Origin: Thraustochytrium sp. TN22 | Taxonomy: Eukaryota; Sar; Bigyra; Thraustochytrida; Thraustochytriidae | Direction: 5' to 3' | NCBI GenBank assembly: GCA_013306675.1 | Contig: JABLUY010000064.1 | Span: 62,001-126,000, forward strand | Length of the DNA: 64,000 nucleotides | Shown: piece after piece, positions 42,171 to 50,197 of the stretch | Layout: every line of letters starts with the position of its first letter | Position numbering within the stretch: position 1 is the first letter of the stretch | Notes under the pieces: model-generated | Told to the model about the DNA's origin: nothing | The model's input: the letters and a program-made list of their open reading frames with translations, nothing else | The model's database searches: none | Program-made: the position numbers and the translations under genes

Positions 42171-43856
42171 TCAGGCGGTCTTGGCCGCATCTCGGGTCAT
42201 GTCGGAGGTCTTGCCGGCGTGCGCGCTCTCGTCGACAACCACGTCGTCAGCGACGGCACCCGCGCCTGTCCTGCCACCGAACCCGCCGTTGTGCTTGTCA
42301 TCGGCGTTGCCATCGTCCATGACCTGGACGGCGACAGGCATAGCAGTGGCCATGGCGTTGCGGTTCATGCCAGGCCAGTAGGACGTGGTCCTGTAGCCGG
42401 CACAGCAGGCCACAATGGAACCGAGGATGTAAAAACCGAGGGGGCCCGCCGGCCACCAGAGAAGCGCAACGATCATGACGCCGAGCAACCAGTTGTATAA
42501 CAGGAGGTCCTGGTCGAGGTAGTCGAGCTCGAGGGCAAAGGCAATGAGGAAGAAGGTGCCGGAGACGAAGACCATGATGGTCGAGGTTTGCCAGCGTTTG
42601 AGGAGCTTCTCGTTCCAGAGGGCGCGACTGAGGAAACGCATCGCGAGAAGGTAGACTGCAACGAGAATCTCTGCGAAGACGAACTTGGCGTCGATGAAGG
42701 GAACCCCCCTTGGCTCGTAGAGGCCCATGGATATGATTGTGAAATCGCGGCCGCGATGACCAGAGAAGCCGCGCTGAAAGACGGGTTCGTACATCACCGA
42801 AGCATCGTACACGAAGTCTTGCGCAAGGTCGGCTGTGGTGGACGCAATGAATTGACAGGTCGGTTTGTAGGAGGTCTCCTCCATGGCGATGGAGACGGCG
42901 AGCGTCATGAGAGCTGCCGAGGCGAGCTCCGCGAGCCACCCATAGCAGCTGCGGCGGCCCCAGATGGAGTGAGAGGCGCCGTACTTGCGTCTGCAGCAGC
43001 GCTCGTTGGCGAAGAGACGCTCACAGAGACCTACGTGGCGCCCTGCCGTGTCAATGACGCCGGCGAGCCCAAGAAAGGTCCAGAGCGCCCAGTGGGAGAG
43101 CGAGCGCTGCTGCGAGCCAAAGGCGGAGAAGTGCAGCTCGTCGCTTCCGTCGCTGAAGAATATGCGCAGATCCGCATAGATGCCACCAATGAGGAGCAGC
43201 GCGATGAGTACATAAAAGATGCCCATGAGCGGCGTGGACAGCGAGGCGCCTGCGTTGGGATCTTGGGTATACTTGTAATTCGAGCACCTGGCGCAGCGAA
43301 AGCGGCCTCCCACATTCGAGTAGACGTTTGCCTCCGCGAGCCAGCCCGCACCCTCGTCCACACAGAGCTGCTGCAGGTAGGCACAGTGGGTGCCGGAGGC
43401 AGAGGCAATGGTGTCGTACCATGAGACGGCTTGCAGATACATCGAATCTGTGGAGAATTCGCATTCCGACTCTGCATCGCTGGCGTACCACCGCTCACTG
43501 TATGCGTCGTTCGGGTCCAGGCTCGCGTCCTGCAGGAGCGCTTCGCTATCCGGAGTGTAGGTCGGCCAGTATACGTTCTCCGGACAGCCCTCGGTGGCGT
43601 CGCAGATGTAGCCAACGCCACACGAACTGCACATGTACGGCCCATGCTGCCAGTCCTCTGCGAGGCCACGGAAAAGCGTCCCGCCGCTGGACGGCTGCCC
43701 CCACGTGTGAAAGCTGCCGCTGCACATGGCTCGTGCGGTCGCAACGCTTGTCGCCACGGGGCACGTCGCGTTCGAAAGCGGTCTTGCCTGCGCCGCGCCG
43801 CCCAGGCCTAGAACCAGCGTCGCGGCCGCCGCCAGCGCGAGCGTGCTGGGCGCCAT
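42171..43856 (-). CDS. Cys-rich multi-pass membrane protein, paralogue A (561 aa)
   Basis: No known family recognised. Residues 1-25 are a signal peptide (MAPSTLALAAAATLVLGLGG). Residues about 26-215 are a Cys-rich ectodomain with the phrases GPYMCSSCGVGYICD, GCPENVYWP and FRCARCSNYKY. About six or seven membrane segments follow, from LMGIFYVLIALLLIGGIYAD near residue 230 to the C-terminus. A conserved lumenal block reads TCQFIASTTADL. The tail after the last segment is short, Met/Ala/Asp-rich and hydrophilic. The protein aligns along its whole length with the gene at 44727-46415 (shared signal-peptide end ARPL, SVA.ARA.C.G, STTADL), so the two arose by tandem duplication, with substantial divergence. 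The ATG at 43856 directly precedes the signal peptide. Confidence 0.85.
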   Translation of the reverse strand: MAPSTLALAAAATLVLGLGGAAQARPLSNATCPVATSVATARAMCSGSFHTWGQPSSGGTLFRGLAEDWQHGPYMCSSCGVGYICDATEGCPENVYWPTYTPDSEALLQDASLDPNDAYSERWYASDAESECEFSTDSMYLQAVSWYDTIASASGTHCAYLQQLCVDEGAGWLAEANVYSNVGGRFRCARCSNYKYTQDPNAGASLSTPLMGIFYVLIALLLIGGIYADLRIFFSDGSDELHFSAFGSQQRSLSHWALWTFLGLAGVIDTAGRHVGLCERLFANERCCRRKYGASHSIWGRRSCYGWLAELASAALMTLAVSIAMEETSYKPTCQFIASTTADLAQDFVYDASVMYEPVFQRGFSGHRGRDFTIISMGLYEPRGVPFIDAKFVFAEILVAVYLLAMRFLSRALWNEKLLKRWQTSTIMVFVSGTFFLIAFALELDYLDQDLLLYNWLLGVMIVALLWWPAGPLGFYILGSIVACCAGYRTTSYWPGMNRNAMATAMPVAVQVMDDGNADDKHNGGFGGRTGAGAVADDVVVDESAHAGKTSDMTRDAAKTA

Positions 43857-44726
43857 GCCGCGCCGTGTGCCGTGCCGTGTCGTGCCGTGCCAGGGTCCGA
43901 GGCCTCAAGTCAACAGCACCGTGACAGCGAGCGCGCGGTGAGCGCAAGCTTGCCCGCCCGCCCGCCCGCCCGCTCCGCCCGCCCGCTCGCCAGTCGTGGG
44001 TGGAGCTCTGCGCGTGCGCGCTTCCTCCGCGCGCGCTGGTTTGCGGACTGGCGCGCCTGCCAGTGCCCTGCCAGTGCTGAGGTCCTGCGCACTGCGCAGC
44101 TCCCATTTCCATGCGCAAGCTGGCACGCGCTCGCTCGCTCGGCTACCGCCGGTAGAAGTTAGATAGTAAGAGACTGTAGAGTACAAGGTAGCTTACTACT
44201 ACGAGGCTACCGTCAGCGGGACTTCAACCATGGCAACTTGAGCCTGTTCAAGTTGAGGAGGCACTCGACAGCCAGACTCACCTTGACTGTCACTGGCAGC
44301 CTAAGTGAGGGGAAGCACGGCAACTTGAACCCGTCGCTACCGCTGTCACTGGCAGTGCCGCGGCCGCGGCGCTGGTCGGCCGCTGGTCTTTTGGGCCCGC
44401 CAGGGCCAGGCCGCGGCGCTGCCGCCGGTGGGCTACTCTTAGGAGTACCTGCTTATCGCGAGCTGCAACGCCAAGGCCAGCGGTTCCTGGAATGTGCGGT
44501 CGCTCTGAGCGCTCGCCACTGCGCTGTCCGGCCTGGCGGCCAGAAAGCCACGAGCCAGCACGTTGGGCCCGCCAGGGCCGTCCAGCTGCCGGGGGGAGCG
44601 GTAAGCCAGTTGAACTTGAAGACAATGTGACATGGGCTGACTGTGAGCTGGGCCCGCCAGGGCCGTCCAGCTGCCGCCGGGGGAAGCGGTAAGCCAGTTG
44701 AACTTGAAGACAATGTGACAAAATTA
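43857..44726. other. Spacer between the two membrane paralogues
   Basis: It has GCCGT pentamers next to the paralogue A start (43857-43890), CCCG runs (43952-43990), several CAACTTGA/TTCAAGTTG words (44234-44330) and the tandem duplication listed separately. No gene is supported. Confidence 0.55.
44564..44720. repeat. Two-copy tandem repeat past the stop of paralogue B
   Basis: Copies begin TGGGCCCGCCAGGGCCGTCC at 44564 and 44648 (84-bp period) and end GAAGACAATGTGACA. A partial third copy of the first 18 bases is at about 44392. The second copy ends 7 bp from the stop codon of the minus-strand membrane gene. Confidence 0.95.
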
Positions 44727-46415
44727 CTACAGCTTGGGCTCGGCCTCCGAGTCGGCACCGTACATGACTTGCGCGGTTGGCACTTGCTGCTGCGGTGGCT
44801 GGTACATGGTGTACATGTACTGGCCGGGCTGGCCGGGCACGGCGACCATCTGCACGGGAAACTGCTGGTTGGGCTGCGAGGTAGTAAAGGGCTGGACACG
44901 AAGATGAGGGCGGGCAGACGGGTCGGTTGGCCTGAAGGCAGTGACGGAGGCCACGATGGAGCCAAGCCACCAGGCGATGATGGGAAGGATCGGGTAGCGG
45001 ATGACGCCGATGGTGAAACTGCCAGCAATCCAGGCGGCGACGACGAGCGTGAGGTCGACCTCAGACTCGATCCAGAGGGCGACAGCCATGAATGCGATGG
45101 CGGTGAGACAAACGACGCACCAGGCGGCATCGTCGGTGATGGCGCCGATCCTGCGCAGAGAGCGCAGAAAGAGGCGCATGCCGAGCATGTAGGCGAGCAC
45201 CACGGCCTCTGCGGCAAAGTAGGCGGTGGAGTAGGTGATGTAGATGGGCTGAAAGACGCTGGTGTCGTTCTTGATGGCGTAGGAATAGCCCGGGTACGGG
45301 CTAAAGTCGTTGTCGAAGACAGGCGTGTAGAGCTCAGTGGCCGAGGCGGTCAGGTTGGTGAGATCGGCGGTGGTGGATGAAATGAAGTCGCAAATGGGCT
45401 CCGTGGAACTGTCGCGAAGGATGATGGAGACCGCGAGGGACATGAGGATGAGCGCGCAGAACTCGGCGCAGGAGATGCGGTAGGTGACGCCCTCCTCCTT
45501 GGACCTGCACACCTCGACAAGTTCCTTGGCGCAGTTGTTCTGGCCGCAGCCGAGGGACTCGTAGAGGGTGTTGCGGCAGCCATAGTCGTCCACGTAGCCG
45601 GTCACCTGCAGAATGAAGAGCTGAAACCACTTGCGGACAGACTTGGGACCCCGACCCTTGACAGCCGCTGCCTCCGGGTCGCTCTTGGCGGCCTCGTCGT
45701 CGCTGTCAGACGCTCGATAGTACACGGCGAGGTCAAGCGCGACGCCAAAGGCGAAGATGACGCTGACCACGGCATAAAGGATGAGCATCTGAGTCTCGAG
45801 TAGCCCCTGGTAGTCGTAGTTCATGATGGAAGGCGCCACGATGCCGTAGTTTTCGCACTTGGAGCACTGAAAGAAGCCGCCCTGGAGACCATTGGTATGG
45901 GCCTGGAAGAGCCACCCGAGGTCATACTCGACGCAGATGCGCTGCATAGCTTCGCAGGTGAGCAGGTTGTGCTTGCCGGAAAAGTCATCGCCGATCTCCT
46001 CCAGGTTGGGGCAGAGCTCGTAGAGCGCGCCGGCGACCTCGTCGCTCACGAGCTCGTAGTAGGCATCGTCGGGCTCGGCGTCCCAGAAGTCGTCCGTGAA
46101 GGTGGTGTCGTCCGCATACCAGAGCTTCTCCTCGATGAGGCTGCCACCGGGCCAGAGCACATTGCTGGGGCAGCCTGCCGCGCCGCCGTCGCAAACGTAG
46201 CCGACGCCGCAGTCGCTGCAGTGGTACGGTCCGAAGCGTAGGTCCTCGTCGAGGCCGTCAAAGCGGCCCCAGAGCTGCAAGTCGCCTGTGCACAGCGCGC
46301 GCGCCTCGGCCACGCTGCCAACGATCGGGCAGTCCTCTGTCGCCAGCGGGCGCGCGTGCGCCGTCCCCACCACGGCGAGGAGCGTCGCCACTGCGGCGAA
46401 GGACTCGGATGCCAT
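44727..46415 (-). CDS. Cys-rich multi-pass membrane protein, paralogue B (562 aa)
   Basis: No known family recognised. The frame is open upstream to 46490, but the ATG at 46415 gives a clean signal peptide (MASESFAAVATLLAVVGTAHA) that ends at the same ARPL as paralogue A. The ectodomain (about 22-215) has GPYHCSDCGVGYVCD, GCPSNVLWP and FFQCSKCENYG, with matching cysteine spacing to A. Membrane segments begin near residue 222 (MLILYAVVSVIFAFGVALDL) and number about six or seven; the block PICDFISSTTADLTNL lies between two of them. Unlike A, the C-terminal tail is about 70 residues and Gln/Pro/Met-rich (QPNQQFP, QMVAVPGQPGQYMYTMYQPP), resembling cytosolic Pro-rich tails that bind WW or SH3 domains. 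Receptor, channel or transporter roles are all possible. Confidence 0.86.
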   Translation of the reverse strand: MASESFAAVATLLAVVGTAHARPLATEDCPIVGSVAEARALCTGDLQLWGRFDGLDEDLRFGPYHCSDCGVGYVCDGGAAGCPSNVLWPGGSLIEEKLWYADDTTFTDDFWDAEPDDAYYELVSDEVAGALYELCPNLEEIGDDFSGKHNLLTCEAMQRICVEYDLGWLFQAHTNGLQGGFFQCSKCENYGIVAPSIMNYDYQGLLETQMLILYAVVSVIFAFGVALDLAVYYRASDSDDEAAKSDPEAAAVKGRGPKSVRKWFQLFILQVTGYVDDYGCRNTLYESLGCGQNNCAKELVEVCRSKEEGVTYRISCAEFCALILMSLAVSIILRDSSTEPICDFISSTTADLTNLTASATELYTPVFDNDFSPYPGYSYAIKNDTSVFQPIYITYSTAYFAAEAVVLAYMLGMRLFLRSLRRIGAITDDAAWCVVCLTAIAFMAVALWIESEVDLTLVVAAWIAGSFTIGVIRYPILPIIAWWLGSIVASVTAFRPTDPSARPHLRVQPFTTSQPNQQFPVQMVAVPGQPGQYMYTMYQPPQQQVPTAQVMYGADSEAEPKL

Positions 46416-46918
46416 CCTGTGGAGCTTGAGCTGGGACAATGGGCGGGGGCCGGCCGCGCGCGCGAGTCGAGGGAGCGAACGCGCAGGCACGTAGTACGGT
46501 ACTACGCAAAGGCCGAAGTTGGGGCTCTGCGAAGCTGGCTGGGCTGCCGGCGTCTGCCAGCATTGCCAGCGCCGTGCGGTGCACGTGTGGCGCGGCGCTC
46601 CGAGTCGCGCCAGGGCACTGGCAGGGCGTGCTCACAAGACCCACAAGAGCTGCTGAGCTCCCCGGCTCCCCCGCTCGACCGCAGTGCCAGTGAAGAGAGA
46701 AGTACAAACTGCCGGAAAGTAGGTACTGCCAGTGGTGGGGATACCGTACCGTACCGTGCCAGGCTGCCACTGCCTATGCAATTGCAATGCGGCATGGCAA
46801 TGCGTCATGGCAATGCGGCGCGGCATGCACAGTGGCTCCCGTTGATTGGACGAAAGTCACGGTGTGGACAGCGAAAAACTATGTTGTTCAAGATGGACAC
46901 AGACGGTTGACAGCGGCG
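46416..46918. other. Spacer between paralogue B start and kinase stop
   Basis: It contains GTACC pentamer copies (46742-46757) and a repeated ATGGCAATGCG word (46792-46822). No gene is supported. Confidence 0.55.
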
Positions 46919-48460
46919 TCAAACGAGGCGGCGTAGCTCGGTCAAGACGGCGTCGAAGGAGGGACGGAGTGCGGGCTCGTGGTTCAGGCACTGGTGCATG
47001 ACCTTTTCGAGCGGGCGGTATTCCTGGGGCGCAAAGTAGCTGCGCGGAGGGAATTTCTCCTGGAGAACGAGGTCCTCGATCTGCGCGAGCGTGTAGTGCT
47101 TGTAGAAGGGCTGCTCACGTGCAAGCATCTCGTAGAGCAGGGCGCCAAAGGACCAGACGTCGATGCTACCGTTGTAGAGCTGGCCGCGGAAGACCTCGGG
47201 GCTGCGGTACTGCGGCGATGTGACGCAGGTGCGCGTGCGGCCGACGTCCGGGTCAAGGCGCTTGGCGACCTCGAAGTTGGCGACCTTGGCGACGAGCGTA
47301 TTGCCCGAGGTGTGCATCGCCGGGTCGAGGGAGGTCCAGGCAGCCGCGAGCGGGAAGGGGTCCTGCTGCGCGGGCGTGGCGTCTCCGAGCGAGCTGGCGC
47401 GGAACGGCACGAGCGGGGCCGGCGCGTTGGGCGGCTGCTGAGGGGCGGCGTTGGTGGCGGCGGGGCCGGCGTCTTCTGTCTCGCTCGGGTCGTCGAAGCT
47501 GCCGGGAGGCGGCGCGTCGGCGGAGGAGGTCATGGCGCGAAAGATGTTGCCGAGCGAGCGGCTGAGGCGGAAGTGCTTCCGCATGGCGGAGGTCCAATTG
47601 CCGCTGGAGGGATAGTCGGCGCAGACCATGGCGATGTTGGCAGAGGCGAGATCGCGGTGCACGATGCCGTTCTCATGTAGGAAATGGACGGCTTCGGCAA
47701 TGTCAATGGCGTACTTGCGTACCTCGATGTAGCTGAGGCGGCCGCGGCCGGAGGCGCGGTGCGCGACGAGGTCACCTAGGGAATCGACGCTAAACTCGAA
47801 GATGGCGCGGCGCTCGAGTGAGGAGCCGTGCACGAGGACCTCCTGGTAGCCGTGAAAGCGGCGAATGCAGGGGTGATCTGTGCGCTGGAGGATTTCGAGC
47901 TCGTTGTTGAGCGCGGCATTGTGGTCCGGCAGGCAGGTGGGCGCACGGCAGCGGAGGGCCTTGACGAGCACGATCCCGTGCTCTGCGTTGACGGCGCGGT
48001 ACAGGCGGCGGCCAAAGACGCCGCTCTGACCCAGATTGTCGATGAGCGTCACCTCGGACTTGAGCTGTCGAACGCGCGGTGGCACGCGCACCTCGCCGAT
48101 GTTCTCATTCATGAAGCTGTTGGCAATGGCCAGCCTGCTGGACGAAAGATGCAGCAGGACGCCGGCGGGTTCCACGGCGGCGTCGGGCCCCAGGTCGACG
48201 TCCTCCGCGATGGCGGCGGAGGTGGCGAGCGCCGCGGCGGCGTCGCGCTGCGCCGCGACCGCGCTCGAGGGCTGCGAGCGCTTGCGCGAGCCGCGCCGCG
48301 ACCGCGGTGGGGCGGGCGCGGGCGGCAGCGGCGGGCTGGCCGTGAAGACATCCAGGTGCTTGCAGCCGCCCGTCTCGCGAAACACCTCGCACGAGCAGCT
48401 CGGCCCTTTCCACGAGCGCCTTCGCGCCACGGACGGGCAGAGCAGGCCGGCGCACCACAT
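46919..48460 (-). CDS. Protein-kinase-fold protein with degenerate DFG, probable pseudokinase (513 aa)
   Basis: The kinase domain spans about residues 138-513. Visible are a glycine loop (NLGQSGVFGRRLY), K167 (VLVKALR), a helix C Glu near 187, the HRD loop with D270 (HRDLASANIA), an APE-like SPE, and DVWSFGALLYEMLA. The DFG motif is replaced by NFE (395-397), so the magnesium-binding Asp is Asn. A low-complexity insert of about 115 residues lies between the catalytic loop and this site. The overall look is tyrosine-kinase-like (TKL). The N-terminal 130 residues hold a Cys cluster (CSCEVFRETGGCKHL) and Ala/Arg-rich sequence. The frame opens at TTG; the first ATG is at 48460. Reduced or absent catalysis with a scaffolding role is inferred. 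Confidence 0.85.
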   Translation of the reverse strand: MWCAGLLCPSVARRRSWKGPSCSCEVFRETGGCKHLDVFTASPPLPPAPAPPRSRRGSRKRSQPSSAVAAQRDAAAALATSAAIAEDVDLGPDAAVEPAGVLLHLSSSRLAIANSFMNENIGEVRVPPRVRQLKSEVTLIDNLGQSGVFGRRLYRAVNAEHGIVLVKALRCRAPTCLPDHNAALNNELEILQRTDHPCIRRFHGYQEVLVHGSSLERRAIFEFSVDSLGDLVAHRASGRGRLSYIEVRKYAIDIAEAVHFLHENGIVHRDLASANIAMVCADYPSSGNWTSAMRKHFRLSRSLGNIFRAMTSSADAPPPGSFDDPSETEDAGPAATNAAPQQPPNAPAPLVPFRASSLGDATPAQQDPFPLAAAWTSLDPAMHTSGNTLVAKVANFEVAKRLDPDVGRTRTCVTSPQYRSPEVFRGQLYNGSIDVWSFGALLYEMLAREQPFYKHYTLAQIEDLVLQEKFPPRSYFAPQEYRPLEKVMHQCLNHEPALRPSFDAVLTELRRLV

Positions 48461-49978
48461 GGCCAACGCCGAGAGCGCCGCGAGAGGGGGGGGGCGGGGG
48501 GCGGGGAGAAAGCAAGGAGCGCGAGTCCAGAGCGCCTAGAGCAGCCTGCGATCGCGGCGCGCCACCCGCGGCGCGCGGCGCGCGCGGCGCGCGCAAGGAA
48601 TCACGTCTGTCTGCGCGCAGTGGCTGGCCAGCCAGAGCAGACTCGGAGGCCAGGCGCGCGAGGATGGACGGATCCCGCACCCGAACGCGAGCCGCCCTTC
48701 GCGCTTACACAGGCCAGCCCGGCTCGGCTCGGCGAGGCGAGGCGAGGCCCGGACGGCCCGGCCCCGCCCGGCCGGCGAGCCCCGCTCCGCGCGCGATCCC
48801 CAAAGGCCGCGCCCTTGCCTGCTCGCGGCGCCGCGCTCCTGCTCGCGGGCAGCGCGTGCCTCTCGCGCGCGCGGCCCGCGTGACTCTGTTCATCTCCGAG
48901 TCAGTCAAGTTCTAGTTTCAACTTGAACTTGCCAAGTGAAGTTGTTGTGGCTGCCAGCCTGCCACTGACAGTGGTGACTGTGAGTCAGCCCATTGTCAGT
49001 CTGTCACCGTGACTGCCAATGACAGTGAGGTTCAAATCGGGCCGTCAGTCAGTGGCAGCCATCCCAGGCCCAGCTCCGAGTCTGCAATGCATGCATTTGA
49101 CCGTGTGGTCTTTGGAGCTCGTCAGGACCGGGCGAATGCTGATGTAGGTGCCGAATTCACGGCGGCGAAACATGCTGAGTGTGCGAGTGCGTGTGGTCAC
49201 TTCGGGACGTGACTCACCCTGCTGGTGCTCGCAATGCTGGTGCTGCTGCTGGTGCTGCTGCTGGTGCTGCTGACGCTTCTGTGCCCCACCATCTTGGACT
49301 GACTCCGGGGCAGTTATTGTTGTAGTAGGTGTTGTTGTGGTGGTGGTTGTGGTGGATCTGCATCTGCATCTGTGGCTGTGTGGCTGCGGCTGTACGGCCT
49401 CGTCGGCGAGCCCGTCCTCCTTCTGCGGTGGCGAGCATGAACTTCAGCTCGGCCTTGCCCTTCGTGGGCTCTCTGCGTGCTTGGTATGAGGCCCGCTCCC
49501 CATCCTTGAAGTTGGTAGTGCGGGTTTATTAGTACGAGAAGAAAAGCATCGACGAATGTCTCCGGCGCATGTCCTCGCCGTATCGCAAGAGTCACTCATC
49601 ATAGGACGCTGAGCTGATGTGAGTGAGCTGAGCTGCGCCGCCGCCGCGCCGCCGCCGCCGACGCAAAGATGGGTGGGCAAACACGGTGCCGGTGTGAGCC
49701 TGTGAGGCGAGCCTGTGAGGTGACGGTATGAGTGAACTCACCAGTGAAAAAAAGTTGGAGGCTGCAGTGCGGCGGTCGTCTCTCTCACTGTCTGTGTCAG
49801 GCTGAAGTGCGCTGTTAGCGGCGGCGGCAGGCGGCCTGCCAGTGCTGAGTGCTCAGACCAGCTGGGCCGCATACAGCGGCTCGGCGGACCCGGCGAACAG
49901 CGGCGGCGCGCTGCAGCTGCGGAGGCCGTCGCTGTGGCGGGCCGAGACAGCTTCCGCGTCGAGAGCAACCGCGCGGCT

Positions 49979-50197
49979 CTATTTATATTATAGGACTCGG
50001 CGCGGCTGCCTCTTGGTGAGGCAGAGCTCGTCTGGGGCCGCGCGTGCGAACGCCGCAAGCTCGACTCGCTTGCGCAAATTTCCGTGCAAGTTCTCCAGTC
50101 CAGGGAACCCGCTTGACGCGCGCTCCGAGTCGAGGCCGAGGCTCGGGAGCGGAGAGCGTCCGAGAGCCTTCAAGTTGCGTGCTTTTGCACCTTTTTG
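49979..50197 (+). ncRNA. Possible small RNA gene (TATA-like box, hairpins, T run)
   Basis: A TATA-like word (CTATTTATATTATAGG) stands out in very GC-rich DNA. About 15-20 bp downstream is a perfect hairpin (CTGCCTC-TTGGT-GAGGCAG), then another (CGCAAG...CTTGCG). A TTTTT that could end polymerase III transcription lies at 50193. I could not match the sequence to U1-U6, SRP, RNase P or U3 by eye. This is a weak candidate. Confidence 0.2.
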
